A DNA stretch of 57,903 nucleotides, from contig NZ_QTQP01000044.1 of the NCBI RefSeq assembly GCF_003854275.1, positions 1 through 57,903 on the forward strand. Direction: 5' to 3'. Position 1 is the first letter of the stretch, and each line of letters begins with the position of its first letter. Positions 6,966 to 15,816 of the stretch are shown here, piece after piece. This DNA comes from Burkholderia sp. Bp8963. GTDB lineage: Bacteria; Pseudomonadota; Gammaproteobacteria; Burkholderiales; Burkholderiaceae. The notes beneath the pieces are model-generated. The model saw only the letters and a list, made by a program, of their open reading frames with translations. It was not told where the DNA came from and made no database searches. The position numbers and the translations under genes were made by a program.

Positions 6966-8291
6966 ATGTCCGACAAAGCTACCCGCATCGATCTCTTCAG
7001 CCTGCGCACCGCGCCGATGCGCGCGTTTCATCTGACGTGGATGGCGTTCTTCGTGTGCTTCTTCGCGTGGTTCGCGTGCGCGCCGCTGATGCCGCTCATC
7101 GCACATGAATTTCATCTGAACGCCACGCAGGTCGCGAACATCAACATCGCGGCAGTGGCCGCGACGATCGCCGTGCGGCTGGTCGTCGGCCCGCTGTGCG
7201 ACCGCTTCGGGCCGCGCCGCGTGTATTCAGGGCTGCTCGCGATCGGTGCGTTTCCCGTGATCGCGGTCGCGTTCAGCCACGATTACCTGTCGTTCCTGCT
7301 GTGCCGGCTCGGCATCGGCGCGGTTGGCGCGAGCTTCGTGATCACGCAATACCACACGTCGGTGATGTTCGCGCCGAACATCGTCGGCACCGCGAACGCG
7401 ACGTCGGCCGGCTGGGGCAACGCCGGCGCGGGCGCCGCGCAGGCCTTCCTGCCGCTCCTCGCGACGGCCGCGCTGATGCTCGGCTTCGGTGAGGCGTCCG
7501 CGTGGCGCGCCGCGCTCGTCGTGCCGGGCATCGCGATGCTGGTGATGGCGTGGGTCTATTGGCGCTATACGCAGGACTGCCCGCAAGGCGACTTCGTCGC
7601 GCTGCGCAAACAGGGCGTGACGATCGACAGCGGCAAGAAGGGCGGCTGGGCGAGCTTCTCGGCCGCATGCGCGAACTACCGCGTGTGGATGCTGTTCGTC
7701 ACGTACGGCGCGTGCTTCGGCGTCGAGGTGTTCATCCACAACGTTGCCGCGCTGTACTACGTCGATCACTTCAACCTGTCGCTGAAGGAGGCGGGCCTTG
7801 CCGCTGGCCTGTTCGGCGTGCTCGCGCTGTTCGCTCGCGCGCTTGGCGGCTGGCTGTCCGACAAGGTCGCCGCGCGCCGCAGCCTCGACGTGCGCGCATC
7901 GCTGCTCTGCGCGCTGATCGTCGGCGAAGGGCTCGGGCTGCTGTGGTTCTCGCACACGAACACGGTCGGGATCGCGCTGGTCGCGATGCTGACGTTCGGC
8001 CTGTTCACGCACATGGCGTGCGGCGCGACCTACGCGCTCGTGCCGTTCATCGACCGCAAGGCGCTCGGCGGCGTCGCCGGGATCGTCGGCGCGGGCGGCA
8101 ACGCCGGCGCGGTCGCGGCTGGCTTCCTGCTGAAGGGGATCGGCGACGTGCAGCACACGCTGAGCGTGCTCGGCCTCATCGTCACCGTGTCGGCGCTCTG
8201 CGCGATGGCGGTGCGCTTCAGCGAAGAACACAAGGCCCACGAGGCGGCGCTGCGCGAACGCGCGCTGGCGGCGGGCGGCATCGCAAACTGA
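6966..8291 (+). CDS. narK: NarK/NasA-type nitrate/nitrite MFS transporter
   Basis: Inner-membrane nitrate/nitrite porter (nitrate/nitrite porter family of the MFS), 441 residues with about 12 helices. Both nitrate-signature stretches are visible: GWGNAGAGAA after the helix-5 region and GAGGNAGAVAAGF near the C-terminal half. The MFS motif VGPLCDRFGPRR lies after helix 2. The ATG at 6966 is preceded by GGATGGGAA. As first gene of the operon, with the assimilatory reductases behind it, it most likely imports nitrate for nitrogen nutrition. Expression should depend on sigma-54 and on antitermination of the leader. Confidence 0.93.
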   Translation: MSDKATRIDLFSLRTAPMRAFHLTWMAFFVCFFAWFACAPLMPLIAHEFHLNATQVANINIAAVAATIAVRLVVGPLCDRFGPRRVYSGLLAIGAFPVIAVAFSHDYLSFLLCRLGIGAVGASFVITQYHTSVMFAPNIVGTANATSAGWGNAGAGAAQAFLPLLATAALMLGFGEASAWRAALVVPGIAMLVMAWVYWRYTQDCPQGDFVALRKQGVTIDSGKKGGWASFSAACANYRVWMLFVTYGACFGVEVFIHNVAALYYVDHFNLSLKEAGLAAGLFGVLALFARALGGWLSDKVAARRSLDVRASLLCALIVGEGLGLLWFSHTNTVGIALVAMLTFGLFTHMACGATYALVPFIDRKALGGVAGIVGAGGNAGAVAAGFLLKGIGDVQHTLSVLGLIVTVSALCAMAVRFSEEHKAHEAALRERALAAGGIAN

Positions 8292-8311
8292 TCGTTTGAG
8301 GAAATCCCAAC

Positions 8312-10864
8312 ATGAAACTCATCGTCATCGGTCACGGCATGGTCGGTCACAAGCTGCTCGAGTGCGTCGCGGCGGACGCCGCCGGCGCGCTCGAGGTCAC
8401 GGTGCTCGGCGAGGAGCCTCGCCCCGCGTACGACCGCGTGCACCTGTCGGAATTCTTCTCCGGCAAGACGGCGGACAACCTGTCGCTCGTCGCGCCCGGC
8501 TTCTTCGACGCGAACCCGCAGTTCGACCTGCGCCTGAATGCGCAGGTCGCCTCGATCGACCGCGCCGCGCATACGGTCACGCTCGCGTCGGGCGAGACGC
8601 TCGCGTACGACAAGCTCGTGCTCGCGACCGGCTCGCGCCCGTTCGTGCCGCCGGTGCCGGGCCGCGAGCGCGCCGATTGCTTCGTGTACCGAACCATCGA
8701 TGACCTCGAAGCGATGCAGGCCTGCGGCGCGCGCGCAAAGCGCGGCGTCGTGATCGGCGGCGGCCTGCTCGGCCTCGAATGCGCGAAGGCGCTGCGCGAC
8801 ATGGGGCTCGACACGCACGTCGTCGAATTCGCGCCGCGCCTGATGGCCGTGCAGGTCGACGACGGCGGCGGCCGCATGCTGCGCGCGAAGATCGAGGCGC
8901 TCGGCGTGCAGGTGCATACCGGCAAGAACACGCTCGAGATCGTCGATGGCGAAGAGGGCACGCACCGGATGAACTTCGCCGACGGCACGCATCTCGACAC
9001 CGACATGATCGTGTTCTCGGCCGGCATCCGTGCGCGCGACGAACTCGCGCGCGCCTGCGGGCTCGAGCTCGGCCCGCGCGGCGGCGTCGCGATCGACGAC
9101 AGCTGCCGCACGAGCGACGCGGACATCTACGCGATCGGCGAATGCGCGGCATGGAACGGCATGGTGTATGGTCTCGTCGCGCCCGGCTACGACATGGCGC
9201 GCGTGGTCGCGAAGCAGCTCGCAGGCGTTGCCGCGGCGTTCGCGGGCGCGGACATGAGCACGAAGCTGAAGCTGATGGGCGTCGACGTCGCGAGCATCGG
9301 CGACGCGCACGGCACGACGGCCGGCAGCCGCACGTACCAGTATGCGGACGAGCGCAAGCAGGTCTACAAGAAGCTCGTCGTGTCCGATTGCGGCAAGTTC
9401 CTGCACGGCGCGGTGATGGTTGGCGATGCGGCCGAATACGGCACGCTGCTGCAGATGATGCTGAATCGCATCGAGCTGCCCGAAGCGCCGGAATTCCTGA
9501 TCCTGCCGTCGTCGGACGGCGCAGCGAAGGCGGTGGTCGGCGTCGAGGCGCTGCCCGAGGCCGCGCAGATCTGCTCGTGCAACAACGTGTCGAAGGCGCA
9601 GATCTGCGCGGCGGTCGACGGCGGCGCGACGAGCATCGGCGCGCTGAAGTCGTGCACGGGCGCGGGCACGTCGTGCGGCGGCTGCGTGCCGCTCGTCACG
9701 CAGATCATGAAGTCCGAGATGAAGAAGCAGGGGCTCGCGGTCAACAACCATCTGTGCGAGCACTTCCCGTATTCGCGCCAGGAGCTGTTCCACCTGATCC
9801 GCGTCGAGCGCATCCAGACCTTCGGCGCGCTGCTCGCGAAGCACGGCCACGGCCTCGGCTGTGACGTCTGCAAGCCTGCGGTCGCGGGCATCCTCGCGTC
9901 GTGCTTCAACGAGTTCGTGCTGAAGAAGGAACATGCGGGCCTGCAGGATTCGAACGACTACTACCTCGCGAACATCCAGCGCGACGGCACGTATTCGGTC
10001 GTGCCGCGGATGCCGGGCGGCGAAGTGACGCCGGAAGGGCTGATCGCGGTCGGCCAGGTCGCGAAGAAGTACGGCCTCTATACGAAGATCACGGGCGGCC
10101 AGCGCGTCGACCTGTTCGGCGCGCGCGTCGAGCAGCTGCCGTCGATCTGGGAGGAACTGATTGCCGCGGGCTTCGAGTCGGGCCATGCGTACGGCAAGTC
10201 GGTGCGCACGGTGAAGTCGTGCGTCGGCTCGACGTGGTGCCGCTACGGCGTCGACGATTCGGTCGGCCTCGCGATCGAGATCGAGAACCGCTACAAGGGG
10301 CTGCGCGCGCCGCACAAGCTGAAGTTCGGCGTGTCGGGCTGCACGCGCGAATGCGCGGAAGCGCAGGGCAAGGACATCGGCATCATCGCGACCGAAAAGG
10401 GCTGGAACCTGTACGTGTGCGGCAACGGCGGGATGAAGCCGCGCCACGCGGAACTGCTCGCGGCCGACCTCGACCACGACACGCTGATCCGCTACATCGA
10501 CCGCTTCCTGATGTTCTACATCCGCACCGCGGACCGGCTGCAGCGCACGAGCGTGTGGCGCGACAACCTCGAGGGCGGGCTCGACTACCTGATCGACGTG
10601 GTCGTGCACGACAAGCTCGGGCTCGCGGCCGAGCTGGAGGCCGACATGCAGCACGTGGTCGACACGTACGAATGCGAGTGGAAGAAGGCCGTCACCGATC
10701 CGGAAACGCGCAAGCGCTTCCGCCACTTCGTGAACAGCGACGCGCCGGACGCGAACATCGCTTTTGTCGAGACGCGCGGCCAGATCCGCCCCGCGACGCC
10801 CGACGAGCGGGTGCGCGGCAAGCGCATCGAGATTCCGGTGGTGCTCGAAACCGAAACCGCCTGA
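8312..10864 (+). CDS. nirB: Assimilatory nitrite reductase large subunit
   Basis: Cytoplasmic NAD(P)H-dependent nitrite reductase (nitrite to ammonium, six electrons), 850 residues, the usual NirB/NasD length. Domains in order: FAD/NAD(P)-binding oxidoreductase (about 1-400, with GGGLLGLECAKAL for NAD(P)H); a BFD-type [2Fe-2S] region at about 420-460 (CSCNN...CTGAGTSCGGC); then sulfite/nitrite reductase ferredoxin-like and siroheme/[4Fe-4S] domains with the ligand cysteines in KSCVGSTWC (about 637) and GVSGCTRECAEAQG (about 677). It follows narK by 20 bp and is followed by nirD. Confidence 0.95.
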   Translation: MKLIVIGHGMVGHKLLECVAADAAGALEVTVLGEEPRPAYDRVHLSEFFSGKTADNLSLVAPGFFDANPQFDLRLNAQVASIDRAAHTVTLASGETLAYDKLVLATGSRPFVPPVPGRERADCFVYRTIDDLEAMQACGARAKRGVVIGGGLLGLECAKALRDMGLDTHVVEFAPRLMAVQVDDGGGRMLRAKIEALGVQVHTGKNTLEIVDGEEGTHRMNFADGTHLDTDMIVFSAGIRARDELARACGLELGPRGGVAIDDSCRTSDADIYAIGECAAWNGMVYGLVAPGYDMARVVAKQLAGVAAAFAGADMSTKLKLMGVDVASIGDAHGTTAGSRTYQYADERKQVYKKLVVSDCGKFLHGAVMVGDAAEYGTLLQMMLNRIELPEAPEFLILPSSDGAAKAVVGVEALPEAAQICSCNNVSKAQICAAVDGGATSIGALKSCTGAGTSCGGCVPLVTQIMKSEMKKQGLAVNNHLCEHFPYSRQELFHLIRVERIQTFGALLAKHGHGLGCDVCKPAVAGILASCFNEFVLKKEHAGLQDSNDYYLANIQRDGTYSVVPRMPGGEVTPEGLIAVGQVAKKYGLYTKITGGQRVDLFGARVEQLPSIWEELIAAGFESGHAYGKSVRTVKSCVGSTWCRYGVDDSVGLAIEIENRYKGLRAPHKLKFGVSGCTRECAEAQGKDIGIIATEKGWNLYVCGNGGMKPRHAELLAADLDHDTLIRYIDRFLMFYIRTADRLQRTSVWRDNLEGGLDYLIDVVVHDKLGLAAELEADMQHVVDTYECEWKKAVTDPETRKRFRHFVNSDAPDANIAFVETRGQIRPATPDERVRGKRIEIPVVLETETA

Positions 10865-10897
10865 ACCATCCCGATCATCGCCAGCTAGGAGAAAGCC

Positions 10898-11245
10898 ATG
10901 AGCAACGAACAGATCCACGTGTCCTGGACCCCCGTGTGTGCGCTCGACGAGATCGTGCCGAACACCGGCGTGTGCGCGCTCGTCAACGGCGAGCAGGTTG
11001 CCGTGTTCTACGTCGCGCACGAGGACGGCGGCGTGTTCGCGATCCACAACGTCGATCCGGCGTCGCAGGCGGCCGTGATGTCGCGCGGGCTGGTCGGCAA
11101 CCTCGGCGAGCGGATCGTCGTCGCGTCGCCGCTGTACAAGCATCACTTCGACCTGCGCACCGGCGAATGCCTCGAAGCGCCGGAACAGTCGGTCAGCACC
11201 TACCGTTCGCGCGTCGACAACGGCGTCGTGTGGGTCGCAGCCTGA
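10898..11245 (+). CDS. nirD: Nitrite reductase small subunit
   Basis: 115-residue NirD with a Rieske-like fold. This subgroup does not carry the [2Fe-2S] ligand set: I see no CxH...CxxH pair, only single cysteines, as in other NirD proteins. Typical segments: WTPVCALDEIVPNTGVCALV at the start, VFAIHNVDP, and YKHHFDLRTGECLE near the end. It partners NirB. A clear AGGAGA Shine-Dalgarno precedes the ATG. It sits 33 bp after nirB and 16 bp before the nitrate reductase gene. Confidence 0.93.
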   Translation: MSNEQIHVSWTPVCALDEIVPNTGVCALVNGEQVAVFYVAHEDGGVFAIHNVDPASQAAVMSRGLVGNLGERIVVASPLYKHHFDLRTGECLEAPEQSVSTYRSRVDNGVVWVAA

Positions 11246-11261
11246 CGGAGCCGGAGCGCGC

Positions 11262-14200
11262 ATGACCGCCACGAACGTAAAGACCGTGTGCCCGTACTGC
11301 GGCGTCGGCTGCGGGATGGTGCTGCACGTCGAGGACGGCGAGGTCGTCAAGGTGGCCGGCGACCCCGACCATCCGACCAACTTCGGGCGGCTGTGCACGA
11401 AAGGGGCGTCCGCGCACGTCGCGCTGCGCAAATCCGGGCGGCTCGAAAGCGCGTTCGTGCGCCGAGCGCGCGAGGACGACCTCGTGCCGCTGGCCGCGCG
11501 CGACGCGATCGCCGAGACCGCGCGCCGCCTGCGCACGGTGCTCGATGCGCACGGCCCAGACGCGTTGTCGTTCTATGTGTCGGGCCAGATGTCGATCGAG
11601 GCGCAGTACCTCGTGAACAAGCTCGCGAAGGGCTTCGTCGGCACCAACAATATCGAATCGAACTCGCGCCTCTGCATGGCGAGCGCGAGCAGCGGCTACA
11701 AGCTGTCGCTCGGCGCGGACGGCCCGCCCGGGTCATACCAGGACTTCGATCGCGCGGACCTGTTCTTCGTGATCGGCGCGAACATGGCCGACTGTCATCC
11801 GATCCTGTTCCTGCGGATGATGGAGCGCGTGAAGGCCGGCGCGAAGCTGATCGTCGTCGATCCGCGCCGCACGGGCACCGCCGACAAGGCGGACCTGTTC
11901 CTGCAGATCCGCCCGGGCACCGATGTCGCGCTGCTGAACGGCCTGCTGCACCTGCTGCACGCGAACGGCAAGACCGACGCGGCGTTCATCGCCGACTTCA
12001 CCGAAGGATGGGACGCGATGCCGGCGTTCCTCGCCGACTATACGCCGGACAAGGTCGCGGCGATCACGGGCGTCGCCGAGGCCGACCTGCGCCGCGCGGC
12101 GGAATGGATCGGCGATGCGCCGGAATGGATGAGCTGCTGGACGATGGGGCTCAACCAGAGCACGCACGGCGTGTGGAACACCAATGCGATCTGCAACCTG
12201 CATCTCGCAACTGGCCGGATCTGCCGGCCCGGCAGCGGGCCGTTCTCGCTGACCGGACAGCCGAACGCGATGGGCGGGCGCGAAATGGGCTACATGGGGC
12301 CCGGGCTGCCGGGCCAGCGTTCGGTGCTGTCGGACGCGGACCGGCAGTTCGTCGAGGACGTGTGGCGCGTGCCGCGCGGCACGCTGCGTACCGAAACCGG
12401 CAACGGCACGATCGACCTGTTCGAACGGATGGCGGCCGGCGACGTGAAGGCGTGCTGGATCATCTGCACGAACCCGGTCGCGACGGTCGCGAACCGGCGG
12501 ACCGTGATCGCCGGGCTGCAGGCCGCGGAACTCGTGATCGCGCAGGACGCGTTCCTCGACACCGAGACCAACCGCTACGCGGACATCCTGCTGCCGGGCG
12601 CGCTGTGGGCCGAAGGCGAAGGGGTGATGATCAACTCCGAGCGCAACATGACGCTGATGCGGCAGGCGATCGCGCCGCCCGGCGATGCGCTGCCGGACTG
12701 GAAGATCGTCGCCGAAGTCGCGTGCGCGATGGGCTTTGCGGACGCGTTCGGCTACGCGTCGGCCGCCGACGTGTTCGACGAGATCGTCCGCTTCACGAAT
12801 CCCGCGACCGGCTACGACCTGCGCGGCGCGAGCCACGCGGCGCTCGCCGATACGCCGCTGCAGTGGCCGTGCGCGCCGGATGCGGCGCACGACCGCAACC
12901 CGATCCGCTACCTGAACGACGGCGTGAGCCAGACGCTGCGCACGTCGGCGCACGGCGGCACGCCGGATGGCCGTACCCCGCGCATCGCGTTTCCGACCGC
13001 ATCGGGCAAAGCGCAGTTCTTCGCGCGGCCGCACGTCGCGCCGCACGAGCTGCCCGACGGCGAATTCCCGATCGTGCTGAACACGGGCCGGCTGCAGCAC
13101 CAGTGGCACACGATGACGAAGACGGGCAAGGTCGGAATGCTCAACAAGCTGAATCCGCGTCCGTTCGTCGAAATCCACCCGGAGGATGCGCGCGCGCTCG
13201 GCATCGCCGCGAAGGACAGCGTCGAGGTCCGCTCGCGGCGCGGGCGTGCGGTGCTGCCGGCGGTCGTGACCGACCGCGTGCAGCCCGGCAACTGTTTCGC
13301 GCCGATGCACTGGAACGACGTGTACGGCGACGATCTTTGCATCAACGCGGTCACGAATGACGCGATCGACCCGGTTTCCCAGCAACCGGAACTGAAATTC
13401 TGCGCGGTCGCGCTGAGCCGGGTCGACATCCCGCCGGCCGAGCGCGCCGCCGACGATATCCCGCAGCGCGACCCGGCCGCTACTACGGCAACGGCAGCGG
13501 CAGAGCCCGCGCCCGCGCCGGCCGCCGCAACGGGCGCGACTGCGGCACAGGAACTCGACATGGCTGACATCGACACTTTCGCCGCCGCGCTCGGCATCGC
13601 CGAGACGGCGCCGCCGCCGCTGTCCGACGCGGAGCGCCACTACGTTGCCGGCTTCGTCAGCGGGCTGCGCACCGACGCGGGCCGCCGCGCGGGCGGCGTG
13701 CCCGTGCTGCCCGCGAGCGCGCCGCTCGCCGCGCCGACCCGTCTGTGGCTCGACGGGATGCTCGCCGGACTGTTCAGCCGCGCGAGCGCCGGCCATGCCA
13801 CGCCCGCCGCGATGCCCGCACTGCAGGCGGACGCCGCGGCGGCGGCGCCGGGCGGCGTGCGGATCGTGCGCACACGGCCGAAGGTCGTGCTGCTGTGGGC
13901 GTCGCAAACGGGCAACATCGAATCGCTGACTGAGGACTATGCGACCCAATTGATGAACGCGGGCTTCGAGATCCGCACGACCTGCATGTCCGACTACCCG
14001 GTCGCGTCGCTCGCTAAGGCGCAATACGTGCTGCTGATGACGAGCACGTTCGGCGACGGCGACCCGCCCGACAACGGCCGCGAATTCTGGGACGCGCTGC
14101 GGGCCGACGGCGCCGCGCGCGTCGACGGCGTGCACTTCGCGGTGCTCGCGTTCGGCGACCGCAACTACGACCAGTTCTGCGGCCACGGCCGCCAGCTCGA

Positions 14201-15488
14201 CGCGCGGCTCGCGGAACTCGGTGCGACGCGGCTGTTGCCGCGCGCCGACTGCGACGTCGAGTTCCAGGCCGATGCGAACCGCTGGCTCGAGTGTATCGTC
14301 GCGCGGATCAAGGAAGAGGACGCGGCGCTGCACGCGGTGCCGGCGGACGGGATGATCCCGCCGGGCGCGTTGCCGACCAAGGCTCATCCGGCGCCGTCGC
14401 GGCTCGTCGCGAACCTGCGGCTCAATCATCCGGGCGCGGCGAAGGACACGCGCTACGTGTCGCTGTCGACCGAAGGCGCGAACCTCGAATACGAAGCCGG
14501 CGACGCGCTCGGCGTGTGGCCGACCAACTGCCCGGCGCTCGTCGACGAACTGCTCGAGATCACCGCGCTGAAGGCCGACACGCCGGTGACGGTCGCCGGT
14601 GTCGGCGACGTGCGGCTCGGCGACGCGCTCGCGCGCCACTTCGATATCACGCGCCCGCATCCGGACACGCTCGCGTTCATCGCCGCGCGCAGTTCGAACG
14701 GCGCGCTGAAGGCGTTGCTCGGCGACGAGCGCAAGGCCGACCTGAAGAACTGGCTGTGGGGCCAGCAGCTCGCCGACGTGCTGCACGAATACCCGATCGA
14801 GCTGTCGGGCGCGGACCTCGTCGGCATGCTGAAGCGGATGCAGCCGCGGCTCTATTCGATCGCGTCGAGCCCGAACGCGCATCGCGGCGAGATCCACCTG
14901 ACCGTGTCGGCCGTGCGTTATCACAACGGCCGCCGCACGCGCAAAGGCGTCGCATCGACGTTCCTCGCGGATCGTGCGGAAGACGGCCGCGTGCCGGTGT
15001 TCGTGCAGAAGTCCGCGCATTTCCGGCCGCCGGCGAGCGGCGACGTGCCGATCGTGATGGTCGGCCCCGGCACCGGCATCGCGCCGTTCCGCGGCTTCCT
15101 GCACGAGCGCCAGGCGCGTGGCGCGCGCGGCCGCAACTGGCTGTTCTTCGGCGAGCAGCACGCGCAGACCGATTTCTACTATCGCGACGAGCTGGCCGAG
15201 ATGCGCGACAGCGGCTTCCTCACGCGGCTCGATCTCGCGTTCTCGCGCGATCAGGCGGAGAAGGTCTACGTGCAGGACCGGATGCGCGAGCAGGGCGCCG
15301 AGCTGTTCGCGTGGCTGGAGGAGGGCGCGCATTTCTACGTGTGCGGCGACGCGGCGCGGATGGCGAAGGACGTCGACGCGGCGCTGAAGTCGGTGGTCGC
15401 CGCGCACGGCGGGATGTCGGACGACAAGGCGGGCGAATACGTCGCGCGGCTCGCGAAGGAGCGGCGCTACGTGCGGGACGTGTACTGA
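11262..15488 (+). CDS. nasA: Assimilatory nitrate reductase fused to CysJ-like flavoprotein
   Basis: One 1408-residue cytoplasmic enzyme that should reduce nitrate to nitrite with NADPH without a separate electron-transfer subunit. Residues 1-~720 are a molybdopterin oxidoreductase with an N-terminal [4Fe-4S] site (C10, C13, C17, C45), a NasA-type core, and a C-terminal molydopterin-binding domain (LNTGRLQHQWHTMTKTGK). An Ala/Pro linker (~735-800) leads to a CysJ-like start (LSDAERHYVAGFVSGL), a flavodoxin/FMN domain (about 874, SQTGNIESLTE), and a FAD/NADPH reductase domain with VGPGTGIAPFRGF (~1265). The arrangement recurs in Burkholderia. Last gene of the operon. Confidence 0.93.
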   Translation: MTATNVKTVCPYCGVGCGMVLHVEDGEVVKVAGDPDHPTNFGRLCTKGASAHVALRKSGRLESAFVRRAREDDLVPLAARDAIAETARRLRTVLDAHGPDALSFYVSGQMSIEAQYLVNKLAKGFVGTNNIESNSRLCMASASSGYKLSLGADGPPGSYQDFDRADLFFVIGANMADCHPILFLRMMERVKAGAKLIVVDPRRTGTADKADLFLQIRPGTDVALLNGLLHLLHANGKTDAAFIADFTEGWDAMPAFLADYTPDKVAAITGVAEADLRRAAEWIGDAPEWMSCWTMGLNQSTHGVWNTNAICNLHLATGRICRPGSGPFSLTGQPNAMGGREMGYMGPGLPGQRSVLSDADRQFVEDVWRVPRGTLRTETGNGTIDLFERMAAGDVKACWIICTNPVATVANRRTVIAGLQAAELVIAQDAFLDTETNRYADILLPGALWAEGEGVMINSERNMTLMRQAIAPPGDALPDWKIVAEVACAMGFADAFGYASAADVFDEIVRFTNPATGYDLRGASHAALADTPLQWPCAPDAAHDRNPIRYLNDGVSQTLRTSAHGGTPDGRTPRIAFPTASGKAQFFARPHVAPHELPDGEFPIVLNTGRLQHQWHTMTKTGKVGMLNKLNPRPFVEIHPEDARALGIAAKDSVEVRSRRGRAVLPAVVTDRVQPGNCFAPMHWNDVYGDDLCINAVTNDAIDPVSQQPELKFCAVALSRVDIPPAERAADDIPQRDPAATTATAAAEPAPAPAAATGATAAQELDMADIDTFAAALGIAETAPPPLSDAERHYVAGFVSGLRTDAGRRAGGVPVLPASAPLAAPTRLWLDGMLAGLFSRASAGHATPAAMPALQADAAAAAPGGVRIVRTRPKVVLLWASQTGNIESLTEDYATQLMNAGFEIRTTCMSDYPVASLAKAQYVLLMTSTFGDGDPPDNGREFWDALRADGAARVDGVHFAVLAFGDRNYDQFCGHGRQLDARLAELGATRLLPRADCDVEFQADANRWLECIVARIKEEDAALHAVPADGMIPPGALPTKAHPAPSRLVANLRLNHPGAAKDTRYVSLSTEGANLEYEAGDALGVWPTNCPALVDELLEITALKADTPVTVAGVGDVRLGDALARHFDITRPHPDTLAFIAARSSNGALKALLGDERKADLKNWLWGQQLADVLHEYPIELSGADLVGMLKRMQPRLYSIASSPNAHRGEIHLTVSAVRYHNGRRTRKGVASTFLADRAEDGRVPVFVQKSAHFRPPASGDVPIVMVGPGTGIAPFRGFLHERQARGARGRNWLFFGEQHAQTDFYYRDELAEMRDSGFLTRLDLAFSRDQAEKVYVQDRMREQGAELFAWLEEGAHFYVCGDAARMAKDVDAALKSVVAAHGGMSDDKAGEYVARLAKERRYVRDVY

Positions 15489-15816
15489 GTACGTGCGGCA
15501 GGGGGCACGCTACCCCCGTGCCGTCGCTGGCCGGCAACACATTTTGACTATTTTCCGATGATCGCCATGCGGTGCGATATCGATCGGATTTTTATCTGCG
15601 ATGAGATAAATCGGGAATCAATGCAGGCAAATTCTGAAAAATTCTAATCAAAATTAGGTGCATTAATTCGAGATAGCGGGGTGGATAAGAAAAATCCTGA
15701 AATTGCGTTACTTCACATATTCATAACGTTTTGAAATTGTTGACAGTCATCCTATGGCTTGCTGACGATTGCTTTGTTAACGTTCATCGATCTGAAAAGA
15801 AGTCGAATAAAGAGCG
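15489..15816. other. AT-rich intergenic region upstream of the CDI exoprotein
   Basis: 328 bp, clearly richer in A/T than its surroundings. The first 40 bp hold a hairpin (see next entry). A TTGACA -35-like hexamer lies at 15740-15745, but no convincing -10 is found at standard spacing, so the promoter is only suggested. No ORF of note. It marks the boundary between the nitrate operon and the CDI locus. Confidence 0.5.
15497..15522 (+). terminator. Possible terminator of the nitrate operon
   Basis: A GGGGG/CCCCC stem is extended by GGCA/TGCC across one bulged G, around a 7-nt loop, 9 bp after the nitrate reductase stop. No T-run follows immediately, so this may only be an RNA 3'-end stabilising hairpin. 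Confidence 0.35.

Noticed and set aside
8030..11536. Very long minus-strand open frame opposite nirB
   Set aside because: It runs antisense to nirB/nirD, whose motifs are unambiguous. The translation is rich in Arg, Ala, His and Asp with no recognisable domain, typical of antisense frames in high-GC DNA.
11733..15407. 1224-codon minus-strand open frame opposite the nitrate reductase gene
   Set aside because: Shadow of the well-supported fused nitrate reductase; composition is low-complexity Arg/Ala/His and no start signals or motifs are visible.
15740..15745. TTGACA as a sigma-70 promoter for cdiA
   Set aside because: No acceptable -10 hexamer at 16-18 bp spacing, so it is mentioned only within the intergenic entry and not called as a promoter.
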